Origin: Asterionellopsis glacialis
Lineage: Eukaryota > Bacillariophyta > Plagiogrammaphyceae > Rhaphoneidales > Asterionellopsidaceae
NCBI GenBank assembly: GCA_014885115.2
Contig: WKLE02002146.1
Coordinates: 7,280-25,887, forward strand
Length of the DNA: 18,608 bases
Direction: 5' to 3'
Shown: positions 1 through 8,839 of the stretch, piece by piece
How the letters are laid out: the number at the start of each line of letters is the position of its first letter
Position numbering within the stretch: position 1 is the stretch's first letter
Made by a program: the position numbers and the translations under genes
Notes under the pieces: model-generated
Database searches by the model: none
What the model was told of the DNA's origin: nothing
The model's input: the letters and a program-made list of their open reading frames with translations, nothing else

Positions 1-27
1 CTGCGATGACCGTCGCGTTTTGACCAT
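1..27 (-). CDS. Partial start of a gene or gene fossil running off the left edge (9 codons)
   Basis: An ATG at 27-25 on the minus strand opens a frame reading MVKTRRSSQ that leaves the window. Alone this would be too short to call. However, 24 of 29 bases around the ATG (minus strand, from TCGAC to GGTCATC) match the start of the minus-strand fossil gene at 12491, which reads MVRTRWSSC, and the match includes bases upstream of the ATG. Both copies point the same way. I infer that this is the 5' end of another member of the same repeat-borne family. Whether it is intact cannot be seen. The function is the same open question as for the 12491 fossil, probably transposase-related. Confidence 0.35.
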
Positions 28-690
28 CGTCGATCGGTGCTGTTTGAAGCAAAAATGATCCTGTGCTGTCACGTACGTTTTGTACAGAAGCAGCGACTGG
101 CAACTCCCTCCAAAAGAAACTGCACTGACTCCGGGTTAGCTTCTTTTTGGATAACGGTTATGACCCTAGTCTACCGAATTCTAGTCACTGGGTACAGTAC
201 TTTTCAGGACAAATCTACGACAAATCTGGTAGGAACAATGCCGAATGGCACGAAAGGTACAGTCAGCATAGGTCAAAAATTGAATGACCTCTCATCTGAC
301 ACCACATGTATGACCACTTGGTATCATGATTGCAGATTGAACCTGCATAAACATGTACGGTACCAGGTATATTTCAAAGCTTCGTTCCGTACTTAGTACG
401 CGTAGGATTGAGGATTGATTTTCTGTTAGAAAACTACTCCTATGCAATATCTCCGGAGTAATGCGTGTACATAGAATATATAAATTTATGTACCTTGTAC
501 CTATATAGGAAACCCGTGAAGTATATACCTGGTACCTGGTTCAACAGATGTACATGGTATATCGGCGATGAACGTTACAGTTGTTTTAAGTTGTTCGCTT
601 TCAACAAAATTCAAAACCCACTACTTAATGTCCTCGTACGGAATTCACGAGTACGAAGTTTTGATGAGTCTTAGTTTGTTTCTGATCACA

Positions 691-810
691 TCGGCGATGT
701 TGTTAATCGGAAATTTTTTGATAGCCGAAAGGGCCTAGACTGTTACGGTAACGGCGATGTCGTTAATCGGAAATTTGCTGATAACCAAAAGGGCGTGGAC
801 TGTAACGGTA
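691..810. repeat. Tandem duplication, 2 x 60 bp
   Basis: Units 691-750 and 751-810 are both exactly 60 bp and align without gaps, with 9 mismatches (85% identity). Each begins CGGCGATGT after one variable base and ends in ACGGTA. The minus-strand open frame that crosses it is not convincing as a gene, so this looks like an old non-coding duplication. Confidence 0.85.
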
Positions 811-1321
811 CTTTTCTTGGCGATTAATAGCATAGCATATTCAATTTTGCTCGAAGAATGGCAGGGCATATTTTCCTGCTGGTGCACATTCAATCCCATA
901 TTGATTTGGTAGGGTACTCCATTATTGTATTTCCAAAAATAAAAAATATCCATAATAAAAAGGACTTGTCGCCATTAGGATTTTGTTGAATAGGATCATG
1001 TCATATTTTATTATTGTCATTGGGTCCGTAAAATCTATTAACAAGAATCACAAACTATAATTCGAATACGACCTGAAGTTCTTCACCTGCCAATACGACC
1101 CTTCGAGAAATCTTTGAAAATAGTATATCAGAAATCGGTCTCAAAGCGCAGCCTTAGAAATGTTTTTATTTCCGTACTAAGAATAATATATAAGCCTCTG
1201 GTATTCCAAATAATCAACGAAAAATGCTGACGTGTCGTGGTTTGAAGATCCAATGGGTATCTATGTTGAATGTTGAATCTTTGGAAGTCATAGGATTATT
1301 TAGGCCTGTATCACTGAGCAG

Positions 1322-1500
1322 AAATCACGAGTCTTCTCATTTTCGATATTACAAATCTTCTGGATCGAGCAAGAAAAGGTACATACTCGAACACGAATGT
1401 TTCTTTTAGTCAAATCACGTGTCTTTTCATTCGATATTACAATTCTTCTGGATCGAGCAATAAAAGGGACATAATCGAACACCAGTCATCTTCTTGAGTG
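1322..1500. repeat. Tandem duplication, 2 x about 90 bp
   Basis: Unit 1 (1322-1411) and unit 2 (1412 to about 1500) share long stretches, including TCGATATTACAA and TTCTGGATCGAGCAA, with small indels. Both start with AAATCACG and carry AC-ATA-TCGAACAC downstream. Identity is high in the first 75 bases and fades after that. Short frames on both strands run through it and are explained by the repeat. Confidence 0.8.
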
Positions 1501-2410
1501 TTCTATCTTGTCCGTGGAAGTCTATGATGGAGCCTGGTAGCGAGTAGAGATAAATTTTCCTTTATGTATTTACGTATTATTGTAGTATGTAACTTCTACG
1601 ATCCAGCTGTACCTGGTACTTGTTCATTGATACTAACTTGGTACGATTACGAATACAGGTACGGGCTAGCAAGTACCTTGCCAAACTAGCGTATGAATTT
1701 CTATCTGATATGTTAAATTAAAGTGAATAAAAAGTCAATAATATTTCTCCGGGGCAGTAGGCTGTTAATACGACCGAAAACTATTTTTGAATTATAGACG
1801 ACTTTTACAAACAAGTAGTAGCAGCTGATCTAAAAAGTATTCCTTGAGACACTATAAGAAATATTAGTCAGTATTGGTAGGTATTGTCGTAAGTTTACTG
1901 AACAACCTATTGCAAATATCTTGTATATTATGAAAATTGTAAAAATACCATTTTCAGAATATGCAATTGCTTTAGTATGGAAATGGGAGTTATATTGTTT
2001 ATATTATATGTGAATTTTGACTCTACGATCTATTGCCCTTCTTTGGACTCCATCGCTCTAGGACTTTTTCTCTACTGTAGAAACGGGACCTGGTAGTTGT
2101 TACATGGCTGGTACTTTCAGAGCAACTGATTGTATGAACAGTATTATCTGATTCGTGACGTACAGCAAAAAAGGTATTGGTAATTTTGGTTGCATTTTCG
2201 AAGTAGTTCCGTAGAAATCAATATTATTATGAATTAAAGTTGCACAGTAGGAGCTGGTATATTTTTTTAATTAAATTTCACTGATTGACTTTTCTCCTTG
2301 GGTCCTAGAGAGTACTGTAGTTTGTTTCCTCAAGACCAGATCAGGCTCAATGAACTACTTAGGTCCTAGTAATACCAGTACAGGTATTAATAACTTGTAC
2401 CAGGTACCAG

Positions 2411-2513
2411 CTCTAGCTAGAGAACCTTCTTTAACAGCTCTAGAGTGAGGGGGTATAGAGGTGACCTTTTAGGACGATTGCTCTAGAAAGTCTACGTACT
2501 GACAGCGCTCTAG
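2411..2513. promoter_or_regulatory. Cluster of four GCTCTAG sites upstream of the TPR gene
   Basis: CTCTAG, each time preceded by G, begins at 2411, 2438, 2481 and 2508, giving spacings of 27, 43 and 27 bp. The first copy is half of a perfect 12-bp palindrome, CTCTAGCTAGAG (2411-2422). A fifth GCTCTAG lies farther out at 2055. The cluster ends 79 bp before the first ATG of the TPR gene. A role as binding sites in the promoter or leader is inference. The repetition itself is directly visible. Confidence 0.4.
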
Positions 2514-2592
2514 CGGGCATAAATTGATGTAATCAACTTCTTGCCAAGAGAGCAAGAGAAGAAACTTCCGCGCCACAGCCATATCGGACCCC

Positions 2593-4893
2593 ATGAGTCT
2601 TAAACGTGGACGACCAACGTCAACAAGAGGTCTTTGGGCGATGAAGCACAGTTTCGAAGATATGGAATGTGGGCAGATTCGAAATAAGAGGGCTTCCACC
2701 ACAGGCTCTGCTATGGAAGGTATTTTGTCCATGAACGATAAGGGTGCTGAACTATTTGAAAAGGGGGAATACTCATCGGCGCAGGAGGCTCTTCAGAAAG
2801 CACTCTGCATGGTCGATGCAAAGAAAGAAGCACCAGCAGTTGATGCAAAGAAAGACATCCCAGCTAATGAGTTAGATTTGTCATCAACATCATCGCCGCA
2901 AACCGAGAAAGCTAGTCGTAAAAGTGTACCGGGAAGCAAGCTCATCGAATGTGAAGCTAGCGATCATGATAGTACAACTTCAGGAAGTTCAAATCAACCA
3001 TCACCAAAGGTACCAAATAACAAACGAAGTGCTTGTGCGCAGTCTTCAAAGGCATTAGAACCTCGACCAGCCCCTCCAGTGTCTAACAGCCGCAATGGTA
3101 GCACATCTAAACGGCGTTCCGAGTACGATGAAGGCATTCTTGTTTTTAGCAGTCTTCTGAAACTTACCGACTCTACACGTTGTGTCCAGGGTACAATTCT
3201 ATACAATCTTGGCAGAGTCTGTCACCAGCAAGGAATGGAGGACGAAGCCTTACCACTGTATAAAAAGTCAATTGCTGCTCTTGAACATATGGAGGAATCG
3301 GATGAGCCTACCACACTGGCTGTCCTCTTCAACATCGCACAGATTTACTATTTTCGGGGCGACCATGCAGAAGCGTTATCGACGTACACACTCGCATTAA
3401 AAATTTCCAGGAAAGCTTTTGGATTTGAATCGCTCGAAGTTTCTGCATCTCTCAACTGTATCGGAGTGCTCAATTACATAATGGCAGACGGAGATTTAGA
3501 TACGGCACTCAAGGTTTTGCAGACTTCTCTCAAGCTGCGAAGAGTATTGCTCGGCGAGCACCATCTTGATGTAGGGACAACATGGAACAACCTGGGGCGG
3601 GTGTATTTCAAAAAGGGAGACTACGAAGAAGCCATGGAGGCTTATGGCCATGCCCTTCAAATTCGTCGATCAGTGTTGGGAGATCATGTTGATGTTGCTG
3701 CAACAATGTTCAATATGGGCCAAGCATACCATCAACAGGGACAAAGAGATGAAGCTATTCGACTCTATCAGGAATTTCTCAAGGTTGCTCGGTCTCGATT
3801 CGGTTCAAACCATCGAGATATCGCTATTGTTACAACTTGTATTGGTCAAATTTACCACGAGAAGAAAGACTACAAACAGGCGATGGAAGCATTTCAAGAA
3901 GCTCTCAAGATTGGTAAGGTTGCTCTTGGACATTACCATCCAGAGACAGCAATTACACTGAACAAGGTTGGTAACCTTTATTATGAAACTGGTGATTTAG
4001 ATGCTGCACTAGATGTTTATCAACAAGGGCTTGAAGTTGAACAAGCAGTCCACGAAGATGGCAACACTAACGTACTTGTGACCCTCACAAATATTGCTGA
4101 AATCCACAAGCAACGACGAGAATACGACAAGGCATTAGAATTCTACTCCAAGGTGCTTGCACTTCAACGAAAGCACATCGGAGAAAACAGCCTTGACGTT
4201 GCAAACACTCTAAGTAGTATTGGTTATGTGCGCCATTTAAAAGGAGACTACTCTGGCGCACTATCCATCAGCCAAGAATGTTTAAGACTTCGTCGTGATG
4301 CCAAGGGTGATGTGCATGAGGATGTGGCATCTACCTTGACTCAAATTGCTCTCATCCTACTGAAAATGAACATGCACGGCATTTCTCTAGAAGTTTTGGT
4401 GGAAGCCTATCGCATTCGTACGGCATTGAAGATGCCCGACTCACGCGAAGTTTCCATCAACCTTTACAATATTGCTATGATCTACCACCACCAAGGAAGC
4501 TACGAGCAGGCTCTTAATTTTTACAGAGAAACTGCTAGAGTGGAAATGTCTGCCCTCAGCGACAGCCACCGAGATCTAGCGATTACATTTTACAATATAG
4601 GGCAAGTCTACTACCAACTTGGAGAGGTGGATGTTTCTTTGGAATACTTCCGAAAAGCTCTTGAAATCGAGCGAGAGTGCTTTGGCGACGACAACTCCAC
4701 CTGTGCTCGAACTTTAAACGAAATTGGAAATATCGAATTGCAAAGAGGCAATGTAGAGATGGTAATGGAATGCTTCACTGAAGCACTAAGAATATACCGT
4801 AAACACGGAATGAGTGATGATCATTTGGTCATTTTCGGTGGCAGCCTATTTCGTTTCGAAGTCGTTCATCCAGAGGCAGCCAGTGCAGCTTAG
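2593..4893 (+). CDS. TPR-repeat protein, kinesin-light-chain-like
   Basis: This single-exon frame encodes 766 residues. Residues about 200-740 are a solenoid of some 13 tetratricopeptide repeats. From about residue 329 onward they recur every 42 residues (329, 371, 413, 455, 497, 539, 581, 623, 665, 707), the long-repeat spacing of the kinesin-light-chain TPR class. Typical helix-A signatures such as NLGRVYFKKGDYEEAMEAY are clear. One further TPR-like helix pair sits at about 45-75. It is separated from the rest by a Ser/Lys/Pro-rich, probably disordered stretch (about 76-180) that contains an imperfect DAKKxxPA duplication. There is no signal peptide, membrane segment or motor or enzyme domain, so it is probably a soluble scaffold whose partner cannot be named. 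Start choice is open: in-frame ATGs occur at residues 1, 17, 24, 41 and 47, and I chose the longest. Its 3' end faces the methyltransferase gene 348 bp away. Confidence 0.88.
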   Translation: MSLKRGRPTSTRGLWAMKHSFEDMECGQIRNKRASTTGSAMEGILSMNDKGAELFEKGEYSSAQEALQKALCMVDAKKEAPAVDAKKDIPANELDLSSTSSPQTEKASRKSVPGSKLIECEASDHDSTTSGSSNQPSPKVPNNKRSACAQSSKALEPRPAPPVSNSRNGSTSKRRSEYDEGILVFSSLLKLTDSTRCVQGTILYNLGRVCHQQGMEDEALPLYKKSIAALEHMEESDEPTTLAVLFNIAQIYYFRGDHAEALSTYTLALKISRKAFGFESLEVSASLNCIGVLNYIMADGDLDTALKVLQTSLKLRRVLLGEHHLDVGTTWNNLGRVYFKKGDYEEAMEAYGHALQIRRSVLGDHVDVAATMFNMGQAYHQQGQRDEAIRLYQEFLKVARSRFGSNHRDIAIVTTCIGQIYHEKKDYKQAMEAFQEALKIGKVALGHYHPETAITLNKVGNLYYETGDLDAALDVYQQGLEVEQAVHEDGNTNVLVTLTNIAEIHKQRREYDKALEFYSKVLALQRKHIGENSLDVANTLSSIGYVRHLKGDYSGALSISQECLRLRRDAKGDVHEDVASTLTQIALILLKMNMHGISLEVLVEAYRIRTALKMPDSREVSINLYNIAMIYHHQGSYEQALNFYRETARVEMSALSDSHRDLAITFYNIGQVYYQLGEVDVSLEYFRKALEIERECFGDDNSTCARTLNEIGNIELQRGNVEMVMECFTEALRIYRKHGMSDDHLVIFGGSLFRFEVVHPEAASAA

Positions 4894-5241
4894 ACCTCTT
4901 AGTAATCCTATGACTAAATTTAGACTAGGCGCTTATGCTATTGCAGATATATGTATGCTTTACTTTTTTCTTATGTTTTATACATCATTCCACTTCTAAA
5001 CTGAGTTCGCATAGGCGGATCTTTTGTAGCCTCTTATGGAGTCTACTTCTTCCTACTGGGACAGAAAATGGATGTGTAACGAAAGTGTTGAAAAGATGCA
5101 ACTTTTAGAACTAACTTCGCAACAGAATAATAAACGTTTTGTGATCACCAAATTGGCTAATCTTGGAATTTTCTTATCTTATAAGGTGCTAGATCTTTAA
5201 GACCAGGAAAAGGAAATGGCATGGGATTATAAAATAACCTT
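4894..5241. other. Convergent spacer between the TPR and methyltransferase genes
   Basis: This AT-rich stretch lies between two stop codons and must contain the 3' ends of both transcripts. I see no open frame with coding character and no repeat. AATAAA-like runs occur (for example near 5126), but I cannot assign a polyadenylation site. Confidence 0.5.
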
Positions 5242-6489
5242 CTACTTCCTCCGTTCGGCAACAATGATACGATTCATTGGTGTAATTGTCTTTGGTATGG
5301 TTGCAAAATCAACGTGATAATCATGGTCCTGCAAGAAGAAACTCCGTCGAATGTCGGCAGCCATGCTTACGCCCAACGCCCTTCTAATACCATATGGTGC
5401 CCCCTTATCAGTTCCTGTGTAACAACAGGGCATCACGGCTACCGCAGCAGCATGACTCTGCACAGCATAATCCACAACGAAGTCTGTAAGAGAACCACAG
5501 GCATGAGTTGAGATAACTATTGATTCACCGTTACTACGACTGCTCTTTTTGACGTCGTCGCTCTGTTGCTGTTTGAGAAATTCTTCAAGTGTTGATGGTA
5601 CGAATTGTACCATGTTATCTCCACCAATCCACGGACACACCTCCGTAATACAATCTCTCAATATTTTATGAGACTGAGGTTCGAATCTGTCAATCATAGT
5701 AGCTTTTACAAGAGGCGTTGCTGACTGCTGTCCACGGTTTCGTGGTGGATTACATGCGGCAAACAAAAGACCCGTTAGTCCATGACCAGAACAAAGGTCC
5801 TGTACTGTTAGAGTCACTTTCTTCAAACCGCCATCAGTACCATCGCTATTTTCATTCCGTGTTTTGGCAAGACGCTTCGCTGCCCCCAAAATTCGTTTGC
5901 CACATCTCAAATAAAACTCAACACTTTCAGCAACTTCCTTGGCATCAACTGGTGCATCCGAGTAAGCTAAATGGTCTAAAATAGTTTTGAGGATCATTTC
6001 GGTAGATGCGGTCACTTTGAGCTTCTGTGGTTTTTGTTTCGGTAGTAACATACTATTTTTTCTCGTATTAGTACCATCATCATCATTATTGTCAATTACA
6101 CCTAAATAATATCTCCTTATTCTCGTCCGATGCAAGTCAGGCGATGCTGCGTCAGATAATGATAACGGTCCCTTAAAAGGAGGATCTTCGTCATAAGCTG
6201 TAGGATGGTTTTTACGCTTTCCATAGTCAGATGTTGATGGTATTTCCTGATGGTGTTGTGGTTTTGAATTCCCCTGTTGGTGTTGCTCCTGATCGACAAA
6301 TAATAATGGTGGCATACTACCACGACGAGGAGAAGCGGCAAGGCCAGTGACTACCGGAACAAAAATAAGAAAGGCCATTGTGGCCAAGATGAATAGAACT
6401 TTCATCCACATGATATTAAAGCCATTATGATGGTTGTGACGACGATTGAACTTTAGTTTATAGACCGGTATCATAGATAGCAATCCCAT
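5242..6489 (-). CDS. Methyltransferase-fold protein with N-terminal signal or anchor segment
   Basis: The frame encodes 415 residues and appears intronless. The C-terminal half has the layout of the SAM-dependent methyltransferase family often called Methyltransf_32 (METTL25/GSTCD-like). Motif I is DLCSGHGLTG at residues 231-240, followed by MIDRFE (265-270) after strand 2, THACGSLTD (328-336), MPCCY (353-357) and a final strand, TPMNRIIV (403-410). The substrate is unknown in this branch. Residues 30-49 are strongly hydrophobic (KVLFILATMAFLIFVPVVTG), followed by LAASPRR. They would act as an ER signal peptide or anchor, especially if translation starts at Met27 or Met29 instead of Met1. Residues about 60-160 are low-complexity (His/Gln/Asn/Asp-rich) and probably a linker. 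If plastid-targeted, the usual diatom ASAF-type Phe is absent, so ER, Golgi or secreted locations fit better. Methylation activity is inferred from the motifs only. Confidence 0.78.
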   Translation of the reverse strand: MGLLSMIPVYKLKFNRRHNHHNGFNIMWMKVLFILATMAFLIFVPVVTGLAASPRRGSMPPLLFVDQEQHQQGNSKPQHHQEIPSTSDYGKRKNHPTAYDEDPPFKGPLSLSDAASPDLHRTRIRRYYLGVIDNNDDDGTNTRKNSMLLPKQKPQKLKVTASTEMILKTILDHLAYSDAPVDAKEVAESVEFYLRCGKRILGAAKRLAKTRNENSDGTDGGLKKVTLTVQDLCSGHGLTGLLFAACNPPRNRGQQSATPLVKATMIDRFEPQSHKILRDCITEVCPWIGGDNMVQFVPSTLEEFLKQQQSDDVKKSSRSNGESIVISTHACGSLTDFVVDYAVQSHAAAVAVMPCCYTGTDKGAPYGIRRALGVSMAADIRRSFFLQDHDYHVDFATIPKTITPMNRIIVAERRK

Positions 6490-7300
6490 ATGTCAAAGGA
6501 AAGAGATGCGACAACGGAAAGGTTATCGAACGAGTACAGAATCTAAAAGCTGAAGAAGCCGCATCACCCATCAACTGCATCAAAGCCGAGTGTTAGAGTG
6601 TGCAGCTGAGTGTCAAGCTTTCAGTCTTTTACGTACTGTTTGATGTTGAATATTTTCAGTTTCTCAAGTTTCACCGCCAAGAATTTCCCTTTTCGTCTGG
6701 CGGTCAGCATCAAATTTTCAATTTTCATCATACGAACGAGCCTCTCGTACTTGCACCATAGCGAAGGACAGACAGTGTACCCGCTTGCAATGTGAAGAGT
6801 CAGAGTCAGAGGAAGAGTTCGCAAACGTTTGTCAATTTGCAAGTCTCATCCCAACAAGTCAAGAAAGTTCAAAGTTGAGAAAGGCCTCTATTCTTGATGT
6901 CGCTCTACTACGAAGCTCACCGAAAATTCATACAGGTAAAGAATCACAGTACCGGTAAAGTACTGTAGCTAGCAGCTTCTACCAGGTACATAATATTTTC
7001 ACGACTGAAATCGGAATAAAAGCGAACAATATATTTACCAGCAGGTATCACGAATAATATTATAACAGTAAGTATTTACCAGCAGGTATCATAAATAATA
7101 TTATATAAGTAAGCAAAATACTTTAGTAAGTGGGTTATTAATCCTAAGTAAATAGAACACAAAAATGAGTTACTAAAAACATGCTCTTCAATATAAAAAT
7201 ATGCTCTGTTAGATAACGAATAAATAAAATCCTTTGCAACTGAAAAAGTCCTCTGGAAGAAATTAATGTCCTCTGCAACAGAAAATGTCCTCTAGAATAA
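6490..7300. other. Spacer upstream of the methyltransferase gene
   Basis: No convincing gene is seen. The first few hundred bases should include the promoter and 5' leader of the minus-strand methyltransferase gene. One TACCAGGTA palindrome lies at 6980-6988. The right part is occupied by a 41-bp tandem repeat and by copies of a TGCAAC...GTCCTCT unit. Base composition becomes very AT-rich from about 7000, leading into the mobile-element block. Confidence 0.5.
7032..7113. repeat. Tandem duplication, 2 x 41 bp
   Basis: Units 7032-7072 and 7073-7113 align without gaps, with 4 mismatches. Each starts TATTTACCAGCAGGTATCA and ends AGTAAG. The core ACCAGCAGGTA looks like the local TACCWGGTA palindrome with an inserted GC. 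Confidence 0.85.
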
Positions 7301-7316
7301 AATTTCGTCTGCAATT
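7234..7316. repeat. Degenerate direct repeats with TGCAA and GTCCTCT
   Basis: TGCAAC at 7234, TGCAACA at 7274 and TGCAAT at 7310 start successive units of 40 and 36 bp. GTCCTCT recurs three times within them. The copies are imperfect. No coding sense was found. Confidence 0.5.
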
Positions 7317-7539
7317 TTTTGAAGCTGGTAAATCGGCTTCCATTCACTCCCTGGCATAAACCTGAAATCTCAAGCCCCTTGGGACAGATTGTCCGTGCTT
7401 TAATCTAGAATTTTTTCCATTTTTTTCTTTTCTCGTTTTGGACCCCAACACACTGAGAATGATCCATTTTATCCCATTGTTTGGTCAGAAGTGAGCACCA
7501 AACCTTTTAGAAATAACATATATTAGTTATAATCTGGCT

Positions 7540-7666
7540 CAAAATTGCAGATGCGGTCCTTAGTTCGATAACTTTTCCAAAAAAAACTAAAAATGCTAAA
7601 ATCACAAAATATATTTATGCTCATTTGCTCTAAGTTACGCTACAAAGGACCGCATCTGCAATTTTG
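7540..7666. repeat. Fold-back element with perfect 22-bp inverted repeats
   Basis: Arm 7540-7561 (CAAAATTGCAGATGCGGTCCTT) is exactly complementary to arm 7645-7666 across an 83-base spacer. The pairing continues inward with mismatches for about 13 more bases, ending in a shared GTAACTT/AAGTTAC-like block. Just outside lie copies of ATATATTAGTT (7518-7528 and 7674-7684), which could be an old target duplication, although they do not abut the arms. Size and structure fit a small non-autonomous fold-back or MITE-like element. Confidence 0.65.
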
Positions 7667-8200
7667 GGATAGGATATATTAGTTTATATTCCTATCTAAT
7701 GGCTATGTATGGGACAAATTAGTTAAAATGAAAGTCTAAGGTGTCAAAATTGACATCATTGTGAGTCTTGTAAAGATTTTTTTGATGAATCTTTTGTGTA
7801 ACCTTCTGTAGTTCACTTCATAAGACTCCTTTTTCATTCTTGCAAATCCAGGCAGTATGGAACAAAATCCTGTAGAAATAGGGTAGAAATTACTTAGATG
7901 GCTGTAAGCCAGTCTACCACCTTAAATTATTGATTTTACTTGAAAATCAATATGTTAATGGGTCTTGCAAAAATGTTCTGTGTTATTATTCATATCATCT
8001 ACAAAAAAATCCTAGCCTCTGTGGTTTTAATATATATAAAATAATCTCTAAAAAGACATTCTCTGCATTTATGTATTTCTCTGTAGTGAAAAGGAAAGTC
8101 CCTTATGGTCATAGTGACTGTAAATTCACTCCCTTGTGCCCCCCCAAAAAAATTCCACTTCTAGATTTTTATTTTTAACAAATTCTTGTTTTTCATCCCA

Positions 8201-8245
8201 AACCCTTCAGAAGGTGCATTGAATGTTTACCGCACCTTCTGGGTT
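8201..8245. repeat. Hairpin with 10-bp perfect stem
   Basis: CAGAAGGTGC (8208-8217) pairs with GCACCTTCTG (8232-8241) over a 14-base loop. An outer AACC/GGTT extension (8201-8204 with 8242-8245) is separated by a 3-base bulge. No flanking gene explains it. Confidence 0.55.
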
Positions 8246-8798
8246 GACAACAGATTAGGAACACCCTCTCATGTTACATTTTAGTTTGTTTATTAACTGA
8301 TTACTCTATTACCCTTATTAAAAGGTTTGACCATTTCTGGTTGGTAGAAGTGATGGTCAGAAGCACCAGGATAGGACTCCAGTTCAGCATCAGATTAAAT
8401 TTTTTATTGAGAAAAGGTATATCCAATATTTCTCAAGACTCTCAAAAGAACTATTTAGTACCAGGTACACTAAGAAGAGACAAATCAATCAAGAAACACA
8501 CACAATAAATACTTAATCAGTTGCATACTTAATAACTTGAAATTCAACAATTCATTTCTTAACTAAATATTTTGTTGTTGTGAGCCAAGTATATATTCAT
8601 GAAGAGGATATTACCCAAGATGTTCCAACCAAAGGTGGCCCATCTCTGTACCATGCTGTGACATTTTAACACAGGTCCAGTTGGAGTAATCAAACCACAA
8701 GAAATTACTACTGTAATATATTGAAAGTTGGACAAAACGTCACATCTTGCAATGCACTTATCTTTTTATTCATGTTAACACATAATGCAAATGAGACC

Positions 8799-8839
8799 AT
8801 ATGGTCAGATTCTACAGAAAACAAGGAATCTGACCATAT
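8799..8839. repeat. Hairpin with perfect 14-bp stem
   Basis: ATATGGTCAGATTC (8799-8812) is exactly complementary to 8826-8839 around a 13-base loop (8813-8825). It lies in the AT-rich block about 180 bp before the plus-strand fossil gene. Confidence 0.6.

Larger units (their letters stand above)
28..2592. other. Gene-poor spacer rich in GTAC and TACCWGGTA
   Basis: I see no convincing gene here. The open frames are short, lack family features and overlap repeats. The stretch holds a 60-bp tandem duplication (691-810), a roughly 90-bp tandem duplication (1322-1500), four exact TACC(A/T)GGTA palindromes (361, 526, 1610, 2398) and about 16 GTAC tetramers in the first 700 bases, where about 3 are expected by chance. 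The last 180 bases before the TPR gene carry four GCTCTAG heptamers and probably include its promoter and 5' leader. Confidence 0.6.

Noticed and set aside
37..396. 119-codon open frame at the left edge, plus strand
   Set aside because: It overlaps the region matching the minus-strand family start and runs through GTAC-rich spacer. No domain, signal or repeat supports it.
735..953. Minus-strand frame over the 60-bp tandem repeat
   Set aside because: The frame includes only part of the duplicated units, and the repeated peptide is not conserved beyond what the DNA repeat imposes.
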